Below, in pieces: positions 45,040-53,127 of a DNA stretch of 64,000 bases (the first letter of the stretch is position 1; every line of letters starts with the position of its first letter). Source of the stretch: Stenotrophomonas africana (GTDB lineage Bacteria; Pseudomonadota; Gammaproteobacteria; Xanthomonadales; Xanthomonadaceae); assembly GCF_013004645.1 (NCBI RefSeq), contig NZ_JABEME010000001.1, positions 434,001 through 498,000 on the forward strand, read 5' to 3'. A program made the translations under genes and the position numbers. Under the pieces are notes generated by a model. That model had not been told where the DNA came from. It made no database searches and saw only the letters and a list, made by a program, of their open reading frames with translations.

Positions 45040-46232
45040 CGCACTCCTTCAGGAACCTTGGTAAGGGCGGCCACCAGCACCGTTGCCGGCACCGTCGCCC
45101 GCAGCCGGAAGCCTTCGCCGGGACGGGTCTCGATCTGCAGCTGGCCACCACATTGTTGCAGGCGCTCGCGCATGCCGCGCAAGCCATTGCCCACATTGAC
45201 CATATCCGCGCCGACGCCGTCGTCGCGGGCCTCGACCACCACCCGGTCGGGGGCTTCACGGTACACCTTGATCCACAGGTGGCGCGCACCGGCGTGGCGT
45301 ACCGCGTTGGTGATGATTTCCTGGGTGCAGCGCAGCAGCACGTGGGCCCGCTGCGGATCCTCCACGTTCAGCGGATCCTCGATCTCCAGCTGGATGTCCA
45401 GCGAGGGCACGTTCTCGGTCAACGGGCGCAGGGCCGCGGCCAGATCGATGGCACCGGTCTCGCGCAGCTGGCTGACGACCTCGCGCACATTGCCCAGCAG
45501 CAGCTTGGCCAACGCGTGGGATCGCTTCACATGCTCCAGCGCCTGGCCCTCGGCCAGGTGCCCGGCCACTTCCAGGTTCAGGGTCAGCGCGGTCAGCTGA
45601 TGGCCCAGCAGATCATGCAGCTCGCGCGAGATACGAGTGCGCTCGTTGACCCGGGCGCTCTCGGCCAGCAGGGCGCGGGTGGCGCGCAGTTCCGAATTGA
45701 GCCGGCGCTGCTCATCGCGGGCCTCGGTCTGCTGGCGGGCGACCAGGCTGGTCACGAAGATGAACATGGAGAAGCCGCCGTACAGCAGCGACTGCATCAC
45801 CGCTTCGAACAGCGGGAAGCGCAGCAGCATGTAGTAGACCGGCGCCACCGCCAGCTGGCTGACCAGCAGCCACAGTACGCCCAGCCGTACCGACAGCATC
45901 CACGGGATGACCCCGGCGGCGACCATCATCAGGATGCTGCCCAGGCCCGAGCCGCTCAGGAAACTGACCCCCAGCGCAGAGATCGTCAGCAGCAGCAACA
46001 GGCCACGGTCCAGCCAGCTGGTGTGGCTGTCGCTGCGCAGGATGCGGGTCAGCCAGTAATAGGCGGTGCCGAAGGACAGGTAGGCGACGAACAGCAGGAT
46101 CGCCCAGCCGCCCATGTCGTTGCGGCTGTGCAGGTTCTCGAACTGCGAGTATGCCAACGGCAGGCCGACCATGACCCAGGTGAACAGGCCGGCCAGGCGG
46201 AGGACACGGGTATGGCTGAGGACTCCCAACAT
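45036..46232 (-). CDS. DesK/NarX-type sensor histidine kinase
   Basis: The 398-residue kinase has about six membrane helices in the first ~190 residues, followed by the HisKA_3 site 'RISRELHDLLGHQLTALTLN' (His about residue 210) and a HATPase domain ('VLLRCTQEIITNAVRHAGAR', 'DDGVGADMVNVGNGLRGMRERL'). Sensing probably occurs within the membrane. It is upstream of and overlaps the LuxR-type regulator gene. Confidence 0.92.
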   Translation of the reverse strand: MLGVLSHTRVLRLAGLFTWVMVGLPLAYSQFENLHSRNDMGGWAILLFVAYLSFGTAYYWLTRILRSDSHTSWLDRGLLLLLTISALGVSFLSGSGLGSILMMVAAGVIPWMLSVRLGVLWLLVSQLAVAPVYYMLLRFPLFEAVMQSLLYGGFSMFIFVTSLVARQQTEARDEQRRLNSELRATRALLAESARVNERTRISRELHDLLGHQLTALTLNLEVAGHLAEGQALEHVKRSHALAKLLLGNVREVVSQLRETGAIDLAAALRPLTENVPSLDIQLEIEDPLNVEDPQRAHVLLRCTQEIITNAVRHAGARHLWIKVYREAPDRVVVEARDDGVGADMVNVGNGLRGMRERLQQCGGQLQIETRPGEGFRLRATVPATVLVAALTKVPEGVR

Positions 46233-46382
46233 GCCAGCACTCTACGGGCCGCGCCTGCGTACCGCACCCCACGGAAGTCATGCCTGCCCGGTCGCCTGTT
46301 CATGCCGCAGCCCACCCCGGGCATGCAATAATCGTGCGCAGGGTCCCTTGATGGACCAACCGCGTTACCCCACGGAGTCACA

Positions 46383-46979
46383 ATGTCGATTGTCATCCGC
46401 GACGTGCGCGAGCACGAGCTCGATTCCGTCCTGGCTTTGAACAACAACGCTGGCCTGGCCATCCTTCCCCTGGATGCGGCCCGTCTGCGCCTGTTCTACG
46501 AAACCGCTGAGTATTTCCGCGTCGCCGAGCGCGACGGCAACCTGGCCGGATTCCTGATCGGCTTCGGCAGCGACAGCCAGCACGACAGCAGCAATTTCGC
46601 CTGGTTCAAGCAGCAGCTGGACACCCCGTTCTTCTACATCGACCGCATCGTGGTCGCCAGTCGCCGTCGCGGCGGTGGCGTCGGCCGTGCGTTCTATGCC
46701 GACGCGCAGAGCTTCGCCGAGCTGCGCTACCCGCAGATGACCTGCGAGGTCTTCCTCGACCATGGTGCCGATGCCGCCCTGCTCTTCCACGGCAGCTTCG
46801 GCTTCCGCGAGCTGGGCCAGAACACCATGGCCCAGGTCGATGTGCGCGCCAGCATGCTGGCCAAGGAACTGTGCAGCTACCCGTGGGTCCAGGAGACCTA
46901 CGGCGGCAAGCTGCCGGATGTGGCATGGACACGTGCCCGGCAGCTGCCGGCGCAGGCACAGCGGCCGACGGGGACCTGA
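46383..46979 (+). CDS. GNAT-family N-acetyltransferase
   Basis: The 198-residue protein shows the GNAT core: 'VIRDVREHELDSVLALNNNA' at the N-terminus and the acetyl-CoA-binding loop 'IDRIVVASRRRGGGVGRAFY' (the R/Q-x-x-G-x-G/A pattern), then 'FLDHGADAALLFHGSFGFRE'. No signal peptide. The substrate is unknown; similar proteins are listed as uncharacterised acetyltransferases in Xanthomonas and Stenotrophomonas. It lies just two bases before the GTG start of minC, so it heads the min operon. Confidence 0.87.
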   Translation: MSIVIRDVREHELDSVLALNNNAGLAILPLDAARLRLFYETAEYFRVAERDGNLAGFLIGFGSDSQHDSSNFAWFKQQLDTPFFYIDRIVVASRRRGGGVGRAFYADAQSFAELRYPQMTCEVFLDHGADAALLFHGSFGFRELGQNTMAQVDVRASMLAKELCSYPWVQETYGGKLPDVAWTRARQLPAQAQRPTGT

Positions 46980-46981
46980 GC

Positions 46982-47770
46982 GTGGCGGTGAATTTCGATT
47001 ACGAACAGGCCGGTGAACTGAAGATCGGCCAGGTGGGCATCGCCAACCTGCGCATCCGTACCCTTGATGTCGAGCGCCTCGTGCAGGAAATGCGCGAGCG
47101 CGTCACCCGTGCACCGAAGCTGTTCGGCCGCGCTGCGGTGATCCTCGACTTCGGCGGCCTGAGCCAGGTGCCGGACGTGGCCACCGCGCAGGCGCTGGTT
47201 GATGGCCTGCGCAACGCCGGTGTGTTGCCGGTGGCACTGGCCTACGGCACCAGTGCGGTCGACCTGCTCTCGCAGCAGCTCGGCCTGCCTTTGCTGGCCA
47301 AGTTCCGTGCGCAGTACGAGCGTGCGGAGGCCGAACCGGCCCCGCCGCCGCCCGCGCCGGAACCGCGCCGCGCGGTGCGTGCCGAGCCGAAGCCGGCCCC
47401 CGCCACGCCGGTGGCCAAGGCGGCCGATGCCGCTGCACCGCAGCCGGGCCGCATGCAGCTGGGCAACGTGCGTTCGGGCCAGCAGCTGTACGCTGAGAAC
47501 TGCGACCTGACCGTGATGGCCACCGTCGGCGCCGGCGCCGAGGTCATCGCCGATGGCAGCATCCATATCTACGGCACTCTGCGCGGCCGCGCGCTGGCAG
47601 GGGCCCAGGGCAACACCGCGGCACGCATCTTCTGCCGTGATTTCCATGCGGAACTGGTCGCCATTGCTGGCCACTACAAGGTACTGGACGATGTCCCGGA
47701 CTCCCTGCGCGGCAAGGCCGTTCAGGTGTGGCTGGAACAGGACCAGATCAAGATCGCTGCGCTGGACTGA
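46982..47770 (+). CDS. minC: Septum site-determining protein MinC
   Basis: The 262-residue FtsZ inhibitor starts at GTG 46982 (VAVNFDYEQAGE). The N-terminal domain is followed by a Pro/Ala/Lys-rich linker ('PAPPPPAPEPRRAVRAEPKP') and the C-terminal beta-helix ('GQQLYAENCDLTVMATVGAG', 'DGSIHIYGTLRGRALAGAQG', 'GHYKVLDDVPDSLRGK') which binds MinD. It is preceded by a GNAT gene with a two-base gap and followed by minD after 35 bases. The non-ATG start implies modest translation. Confidence 0.95.
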   Translation: MAVNFDYEQAGELKIGQVGIANLRIRTLDVERLVQEMRERVTRAPKLFGRAAVILDFGGLSQVPDVATAQALVDGLRNAGVLPVALAYGTSAVDLLSQQLGLPLLAKFRAQYERAEAEPAPPPPAPEPRRAVRAEPKPAPATPVAKAADAAAPQPGRMQLGNVRSGQQLYAENCDLTVMATVGAGAEVIADGSIHIYGTLRGRALAGAQGNTAARIFCRDFHAELVAIAGHYKVLDDVPDSLRGKAVQVWLEQDQIKIAALD

Positions 47771-47805
47771 CGCAGCACCCAAACAGAATCATCAGGAGAA
47801 GTCCT

Positions 47806-48615
47806 TTGGCTGAAATCATCGTAGTCACCTCCGGCAAGGGCGGCGTCGGCAAGACCACTTCCAGCGCGAGCCTGGCCTGCGGCCTGGCACGGCGCGGCAA
47901 GAAGGTGGCGGTGATCGACTTCGACGTCGGCCTGCGCAACCTCGATCTGATCATGGGCTGCGAACGCCGTGTGGTGTACGACTTCGTCAACGTCGTGCAC
48001 GGCGAAGCGACCCTCAAGCAGGCCCTGATCAAGGACAAGCGCTTCGAGAACCTGTACGTGCTGGCCGCCTCGCAGACCCGCGACAAGGACGCACTGACCC
48101 AGGAAGGCGTGGGCAAGGTCCTGAAGGATCTGGCCGCCGACGGCTTCGATTACATCATCTGCGACTCACCGGCCGGCATCGAGAAGGGCGCCTTCCTGGC
48201 AATGTACTTCGCCGACCGCGCCGTGGTGGTGGTGAACCCGGAAGTGTCGTCGGTGCGCGACTCGGACCGCATCATCGGCCTGCTCGATTCGAAGACCCAC
48301 AAGGCCGAGTCCGGCCAGGACGTGCCGGCCTTCCTGCTGCTGACCCGCTACACCCCGCTGCGCGTGGAAAGTGGCGAGATGCTCAGCATCGCCGATGTCG
48401 AGGAAGTGCTGGGCCTGAAGGCGATCGGCGTGATCCCCGAGTCGGGTGACGTGCTCAACGCCTCCAACAAGGGCGAGCCGGTCATCCTGGATGTCGAGTC
48501 TGCAGCCGGCCAGGCCTACGACGACGCCGTCGCGCGCATCCTCGGCGAAGAACGCCCGATGCGCTTCACCAACGTCGAGAAGAAGGGCTTCTTCAGCAAG
48601 CTGTTCGGAGGGTAA
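47806..48615 (+). CDS. minD: Septum site-determining ATPase MinD
   Basis: The 269-residue membrane-cycling ATPase places MinC at the cell poles. It has the deviant Walker A motif KGGVGKTT and the MinD features '[19 protein letters not shown]', '[18 protein letters not shown]' and the C-terminal amphipathic membrane-targeting helix '[11 protein letters not shown]'. The start is TTG 47806 with a GGAGAAG ribosome site eight bases before it; the family form is [16 protein letters not shown] is unusual and may limit MinD synthesis. Confidence 0.95.
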   Translation: MAEIIVVTSGKGGVGKTTSSASLACGLARRGKKVAVIDFDVGLRNLDLIMGCERRVVYDFVNVVHGEATLKQALIKDKRFENLYVLAASQTRDKDALTQEGVGKVLKDLAADGFDYIICDSPAGIEKGAFLAMYFADRAVVVVNPEVSSVRDSDRIIGLLDSKTHKAESGQDVPAFLLLTRYTPLRVESGEMLSIADVEEVLGLKAIGVIPESGDVLNASNKGEPVILDVESAAGQAYDDAVARILGEERPMRFTNVEKKGFFSKLFGG

Positions 48616-48617
48616 GC

Positions 48618-48878
48618 ATGGGCCTGTTTGATTTCCTCAAAGCGAAGAAGACCACCGCCGAAACCGCCAAGAACCGCCTGCAGATCATCATCGCGCAGGA
48701 ACGCAGCAACCGCGGCGGCCCCGATTACCTGCCGCTGCTGCAGCGCGAGCTGCTGGAAGTGATCAAGAAGTACGTGAACATCGACGTCGATGCAGTGAAG
48801 GTCGACCTGGTGAAGGATGGCCAGCACGATGTGCTGGACATCTCCGTGGCGCTGCCTGAAGGCCCGGACAAACCCTGA
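48618..48878 (+). CDS. minE: Cell division topological specificity factor MinE
   Basis: The 86-residue protein begins [18 protein letters not shown] and contains the MinD-binding helix '[20 protein letters not shown]'. It is two bases after minD and completes the minCDE operon. Confidence 0.97.
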   Translation: MGLFDFLKAKKTTAETAKNRLQIIIAQERSNRGGPDYLPLLQRELLEVIKKYVNIDVDAVKVDLVKDGQHDVLDISVALPEGPDKP

Positions 48879-48924
48879 TCTCCTGCCCCGCCCGTGCCTG
48901 CATGGGCGGGGCTGCCCGACCCGC

Positions 48925-49404
48925 ATGACCGATACGACAACCGCCGTGGACATCACCTGCGTGGGCGATATCGCCTTCGCCGATGCGCAGTGCCTGCTCG
49001 CCGCGCATGGCCTGCGGCTGCACCACGTGACGGCCGGTGAACCGATTCCCGGCAGCTACTGGGGCGAACCCGAGGCCGGCATCATCGCCAGCAATGTCTA
49101 CGTGCGCGATGACACGCCGGTGCACTCGATGCTGCACGAAGCCTGCCACCTGATCGTGCTGCCGCCGGAGCGACGTGCGCAGGTGCACACCGACGCCACC
49201 GACTCGGTTGCCGAGGAAGATGCCACCTGCTACCTGCAGATCGTGCTGGCCGGGCAGCTGCCTGGTGTCGGCAGTGCGCGTTTGATGGCCGACATGGATG
49301 CCTGGGGGTATACGTATCGGCTGGGGTCTACCCAGGCGTGGTTCGAACAGGACGCCGAAGACGCGAAGGCGTGGCTGATCGAACGCGGATTGCCGGTGGC
49401 GTAA
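48925..49404 (+). CDS. Putative metalloprotease-like protein with HExxH motif
   Basis: The 159-residue protein starts at ATG 48925. It contains HEACH at about residues 72-76 ('SMLHEACHLIVLP'), an HExxH zinc signature, with downstream Glu residues in 'DSVAEEDATCYLQ' as possible third ligand, which gives it the look of ImmA/IrrE-type or related short zinc peptidases. No signal peptide. It follows minE by 46 bases but is not an obvious member of the division operon. Function unknown. Confidence 0.7.
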   Translation: MTDTTTAVDITCVGDIAFADAQCLLAAHGLRLHHVTAGEPIPGSYWGEPEAGIIASNVYVRDDTPVHSMLHEACHLIVLPPERRAQVHTDATDSVAEEDATCYLQIVLAGQLPGVGSARLMADMDAWGYTYRLGSTQAWFEQDAEDAKAWLIERGLPVA

Positions 49405-49431
49405 AGCACACACGCGTGGCGTGGATCTACT

Positions 49432-49512
49432 GTAGAGCCGAGCCCATGCTCGGCTGCTTTTCTATTCGTGCAGGTGACGACGAAGAGCAGCCGAGCATGG
49501 GCTCGGCCCTAC
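49432..49512. repeat. Inverted pair of SMAG-type repeats (stem AGCCGAGC)
   Basis: Forward element 49432-49455 (GTAG + AGCCGAGC-CCAT-GCTCGGCT) and reversed element 49489-49512 (AGCCGAGC-ATGG-GCTCGGCC-CTAC) face each other between two convergent genes. The pair could make a large stem. Confidence 0.85.
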
Positions 49513-49516
49513 AGGA

Positions 49517-50746
49517 TCATCCCTGCCCGGCCAGCGCGCGCAGGGTGATGCCGACGATATAGGCCAGGTACGTGCCGGTGGCATAGCCCATCGTGCCCAG
49601 CAGCACGCCCACCGGCGCCAGGGCCGGATGGAACGCCGCGGCCACCACTGGTGCCGAGGCCGGGCCGCCGATGTTCGACTGCGAACCGATGGCGAAGTAG
49701 AAGAACGGCACCTTCAGCAGCTTGCCCAGGCACCACAGCAGCACGATGTGCACGGCGATCCAGATCAGGCCGAGCAGGAACAGCCATGGGCGATCCAGCA
49801 ACGCCAGCAGATCCATCTGCATGCCGATGCAGGCAATCAGGAAATACAGCAGCAGCGAGCCCAGCCGCGATGCGCCCGCGCCTTCGAGGTTGCGTGCACG
49901 GGTGAAGCTCAGGCTCAGGCCCAGCGTGGTCGACAGCACCACCACCCACACAAACGGCGCATCCAGGCTGAACTGCGAGGCCCAGCCGACGTTGGCCTTG
50001 AACCACGCTGCCAGCGGTGCACCGATCGCATGCGCCAGACCAACACCGCCGAAGGCGACCGCCACAATCAGCATCAGGTCGGTCAGGCTGGGAATACGCT
50101 CGTGCTCGGCCTGGAATCGCGCGATGCGCTCCTTCAGTTCATCAATGGCCGAGGTATCAGCGCCACTGCGTGCATCGATCTTCGCCGCACGTCCTGCCAG
50201 GAAGATCAGCGCGGCCATCCACACATAGCCCACGCCGACATCGACCACCGCGAACTGACCGAAGGTGGTCGCATTGACGTCGAACACTTCGCGCATCGCC
50301 AGCATGTTGGCGCCACCCCCGATCCAGCTGCCGGCCAGTGCGGCCATGCCGGCCCAGGTGTCACCGGCCACGGTGTCGGGATGGATCGCGCGCATCACCA
50401 GGAACGCCACCACCGCACCGAGCATGATGCTGGCCGAAGCGCCCAGATACATCAGCACCAGCTTCGGGCCGAGCCGCAGGATGCCCTTGATGTCCACTGC
50501 CAGGGTCAGCAGGATCAGCGCCGCCGGCAGCAGGATGTCGCGCGCGATCGGGTTGTAGAGCTTGGTGTTCTGCCCGTCGATGAGGCCGACGGTGTTGTAG
50601 ATGCCGGGAATCAGGTAGCACAGCAGCAGCGCTGGGACGAAGGTGTAGAAGCGCTTCCACAGGCCCTGCTCGCGCGAGGCGGTCCAGAACACGACGCCAA
50701 GCGTGGCGGCGATCAAACCGAAGACGACGATGTCGTTCTGGATCAT
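49517..50746 (-). CDS. DUF819 family membrane protein (putative transporter)
   Basis: The 409-residue protein has about ten to twelve hydrophobic segments. Features are 'YLIPGIYNTVGLIDGQNTKL', 'RDILLPAALILLTLAVDIKG', 'GSWIGGGANMLAMREVFDV' and 'FYFAIGSQSNIGGPASAPVV', the repeated Gly-rich motif typical of the YjcL/DUF819 family, a group related to Na+-coupled carriers. The substrate is not known. ATG 50746 (MIQNDIVVFGL) is chosen over 50818, which begins inside SMAG repeats. Followed downstream by a SMAG pair. Confidence 0.88.
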   Translation of the reverse strand: MIQNDIVVFGLIAATLGVVFWTASREQGLWKRFYTFVPALLLCYLIPGIYNTVGLIDGQNTKLYNPIARDILLPAALILLTLAVDIKGILRLGPKLVLMYLGASASIMLGAVVAFLVMRAIHPDTVAGDTWAGMAALAGSWIGGGANMLAMREVFDVNATTFGQFAVVDVGVGYVWMAALIFLAGRAAKIDARSGADTSAIDELKERIARFQAEHERIPSLTDLMLIVAVAFGGVGLAHAIGAPLAAWFKANVGWASQFSLDAPFVWVVVLSTTLGLSLSFTRARNLEGAGASRLGSLLLYFLIACIGMQMDLLALLDRPWLFLLGLIWIAVHIVLLWCLGKLLKVPFFYFAIGSQSNIGGPASAPVVAAAFHPALAPVGVLLGTMGYATGTYLAYIVGITLRALAGQG

Positions 50747-50758
50747 GCAGGTGCTCGT

Positions 50759-50818
50759 GTAGAGCCGAGCCATGCTCGGCTGCTGTTGGTGGAAGGTGTG
50801 CCGACCAACGGTCGGCAC
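50759..50818. repeat. Two SMAG-type repeats
   Basis: 50759-50781 is GTAG + AGCCGAGC-CAT-GCTCGGCT, and 50798-50818 is GTGCCGACC-AAC-GGTCGGCAC. The first matches the stem subtype at 26567 and 49432, the second that at 38026. Confidence 0.8.
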
Positions 50819-50835
50819 CCACCGGCGGAGACAAA

Positions 50836-50859
50836 AGCGCCGCCCCGGAGGGCGGCGCT
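50836..50859 (-). terminator. Rho-independent terminator of the first S9 peptidase gene
   Basis: AGCGCCGCCC-CGGA-GGGCGGCGCT is a perfect 10-bp stem and, on the minus strand, TTTT follows. It lies eight bases after the stop at 50867. Confidence 0.85.
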
Positions 50860-50866
50860 GCAGTCA

Positions 50867-52945
50867 TCAGTTGCCGATGTGCTGCTTCAGCCAGGCATTG
50901 ACGGTGTCATGCCACAGGATGCTGTTGTTCGGCTTCAGCACCCAGTGGTTTTCATCCGGGAAGTACAGGAACTTCGATTCGATGCCCTGGCGCTGGGCGG
51001 CAGTGAAGGCGGCCAGGCCCTGCTCGACCGGAATGCGGAAGTCCTGCTGGCCGTGGATGACCAGGATCGGCTTCTTCCAGTCCGCCACGTGGTTGACCGG
51101 GTTGAACTTCTCGTAGTTCGCGGCCTTCTGGTACGGGGTACCGCCCTGCTCCCACTCGGTGAACCACAGTTCTTCGGTGGCGTAGCCCATCATGCGCTGG
51201 TCGAACACGCCGTCATGGTTGACCAGGCACTTGAACGGGCTGTTCCAGTTGCCGGCGATCCAGTTGACCATGAAGCCGCCGTAGCTGGCGCCCAGCGCAC
51301 AGGCCTTGTCACCGTTAAGGAAGGAGTACTTCTTCAGCGCTGCGTCCCAGCCCTTCTGCAGGTCTTCCAGCGGGCGGTCGCCCCAGTGCTGGCTGATCGC
51401 ATCGGTGAACGCCTGGCCGTAGCCGGTGGAGCCGTGGAAGTCGATCATCACCACGGCGTAGCCCTGGCCCGCATAGGTCTGCGGGTTCCAGCGATAGCTC
51501 CAGCCATTGCCGAAGCTGCCCTGCGGGCCGCCGTGGATCAGGAACGCGACCGGGTACGACTTGCCTTCCTGGTAGTTGTGCGGCTTGACCACGTAGCCAT
51601 GCACGGTGTCGTTGTTCCAGCCCTTGAACTCGAACTGCTCGAAGTCGCCGAAGTTGACGTCCTTCAGCACGTCACCGGCGGCCGGGGTCAGCGCGCGCAG
51701 TTCGCCGATGGCTTCGCCCGCAGCCGGCAGCAGGCCGACCAGCACCTGGTCGTTGCTCTTCAGGCTGTTGCGGGTGATGGCCACGCTGTTGCCGGCCACG
51801 TCCACCGAGGTCACGCTGCCGTCGCCGATCAGCTTGGTGGCCTTGCCGCTGGCCACGTCGATCTGGAACAGCGGGTGTTCGCCGAGGTCATCTGCAGTGG
51901 TGTAGATGCTGGCGCCGTCGGCGGACAGGGTGATGCCGCCGGCCGAACGATCCCACTGCGGGGCGATCTCGCGGGTCTTGCCGCTTGCCAGGTCCATCGC
52001 CATCAGGCCGAAGCGGTCAGCCTCGAAGCCCGGGCGCTTCATCGCGCGGTAGAACAGGGTCTTGCCGTCGGCGCTGAACACCGGGCCGGCATCCCAGGCC
52101 GGGTTGGAGGCGGTCAGGTTGACCGGTGCCTGCTTGCCCGCAGCGTCGAAGCGGTACAGGTCGAAGTTGGTCGACCACGGCTCCTGCTTGCCGGCCACGC
52201 GGATGCTGGCGACCACGCTGGCGCCATCCGGCGACCACGCGAAATCATCATTGCCGCCGAACGGCTTGGACGGTGCATCGCCATCGATGGTCGCGCTCAG
52301 TGCCGAAGCGCCCTTGACCGCACCAGCCTTGGCCGTCGGGAGCGGTGCCACGAACAGGGTGTTGCGACGGCCGTCGTTCCAGGTATCCCAGTGGCGCACG
52401 AACAGCGAATCGAAGACCTTGCCGCTGGCCTTGGCGCCGGCAACGTCCTTCAGCTTCTTCTCGGTGCAGGCCAGGTCCGAGGCACAGGCCTGGAACACGC
52501 CGGCACTGAACAGCACACGGTCGTCCTGCGGCGACACGTGGTAGCTGTCCACGTCCACCGGGAAATCGGTCAGCTGGCGCGGGGTGCCGCCGCTGATCGG
52601 CTGCGCGTACAGCTGCTGGCTGCCGTTCTTGGCGCTGAGGAAGTACACAGTCTGGCCATCGGCCGACAGCGAAGCAGAATTGACGTTCCAGCCGGCCGGG
52701 GTGATCTGCTTCGGCGGGGCCGCATCGCGGGTACGCAGGTTGCGCGCGAACAGCGCGGTGGAGGCCTTCAGGTTGGCGTCCACGCTGCGCTTGGCGAACA
52801 CCACGGTGCCGCCGTCAGCGGTCAGCACCGGTGCGGAGACGCGGTCCATGGCCACCATGTCGCGGACTTCCAGGCCACGGGCAGCAGCAACGCTGGGCAG
52901 GGCGGCCAGCAGGCTCAGTGGCAGCAGGGCATGACGCAGTTTCAT
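50867..52945 (-). CDS. Secreted S9-family peptidase (prolyl oligopeptidase / DPP-like)
   Basis: The 692-residue protein has a signal peptide (MKLRHALLPLSLLAALPSVA), an N-terminal beta-propeller with repeats such as 'SLSADGQTVYFLSAKNGSQQ', and a C-terminal alpha/beta-hydrolase domain: nucleophile in 'ACALGASYGGFMVNWIAG', Asp in 'ILVIHGQQDFRIPVEQG' and His in 'FPDENHWVLKPNN'. This is the acylaminoacyl/dipeptidyl S9 architecture, releasing short peptides in the periplasm. ATG 52945 gives the signal peptide. It is distinct from the tandem pair at 57-61 kb but of the same class. Confidence 0.93.
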   Translation of the reverse strand: MKLRHALLPLSLLAALPSVAAARGLEVRDMVAMDRVSAPVLTADGGTVVFAKRSVDANLKASTALFARNLRTRDAAPPKQITPAGWNVNSASLSADGQTVYFLSAKNGSQQLYAQPISGGTPRQLTDFPVDVDSYHVSPQDDRVLFSAGVFQACASDLACTEKKLKDVAGAKASGKVFDSLFVRHWDTWNDGRRNTLFVAPLPTAKAGAVKGASALSATIDGDAPSKPFGGNDDFAWSPDGASVVASIRVAGKQEPWSTNFDLYRFDAAGKQAPVNLTASNPAWDAGPVFSADGKTLFYRAMKRPGFEADRFGLMAMDLASGKTREIAPQWDRSAGGITLSADGASIYTTADDLGEHPLFQIDVASGKATKLIGDGSVTSVDVAGNSVAITRNSLKSNDQVLVGLLPAAGEAIGELRALTPAAGDVLKDVNFGDFEQFEFKGWNNDTVHGYVVKPHNYQEGKSYPVAFLIHGGPQGSFGNGWSYRWNPQTYAGQGYAVVMIDFHGSTGYGQAFTDAISQHWGDRPLEDLQKGWDAALKKYSFLNGDKACALGASYGGFMVNWIAGNWNSPFKCLVNHDGVFDQRMMGYATEELWFTEWEQGGTPYQKAANYEKFNPVNHVADWKKPILVIHGQQDFRIPVEQGLAAFTAAQRQGIESKFLYFPDENHWVLKPNNSILWHDTVNAWLKQHIGN

Positions 52946-53046
52946 CGGGGTCTCCGCAGGACGGCAAAAAACCGATGGTAGGCCCGTGCGGCCGGGGCTG
53001 CCAAGGCCATCGGTCATGGCTGCCGTTGGGGGCGGTCCCGCCGCCA

Positions 53047-53074
53047 GAAAAAGCAAACCGCGCCGTAGCGCGGT
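53047..53074 (-). terminator. Terminator-like hairpin downstream of the OPT gene
   Basis: ACCGCGC-CGTA-GCGCGGT (53057-53074) with a short T run on the minus strand (A run 53047-53052). It follows a SMAG element and closes the OPT transporter transcript before the S9 gene. Confidence 0.7.
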
Positions 53075-53095
53075 CTGTCGGGGGGGGGCGACGAT

Positions 53096-53120
53096 AGTGC
53101 CGGCCGCTGGCCGGCACTAC
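53096..53120 (+). repeat. SMAG-type repeat (stem AGTGCCGGCC)
   Basis: ATAG head followed by TGCCGGCC-GCT-GGCCGGCA and CTAC. It lies eight bases after the OPT stop, in the gap to the next gene. Confidence 0.8.
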
Positions 53121-53127
53121 CCATCCC

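Noticed and set aside
49628..52981. Very long plus-strand open frame opposite DUF819 and the S9 peptidase
   Set aside because: It spans two real minus-strand genes and a SMAG cluster and has no domain.
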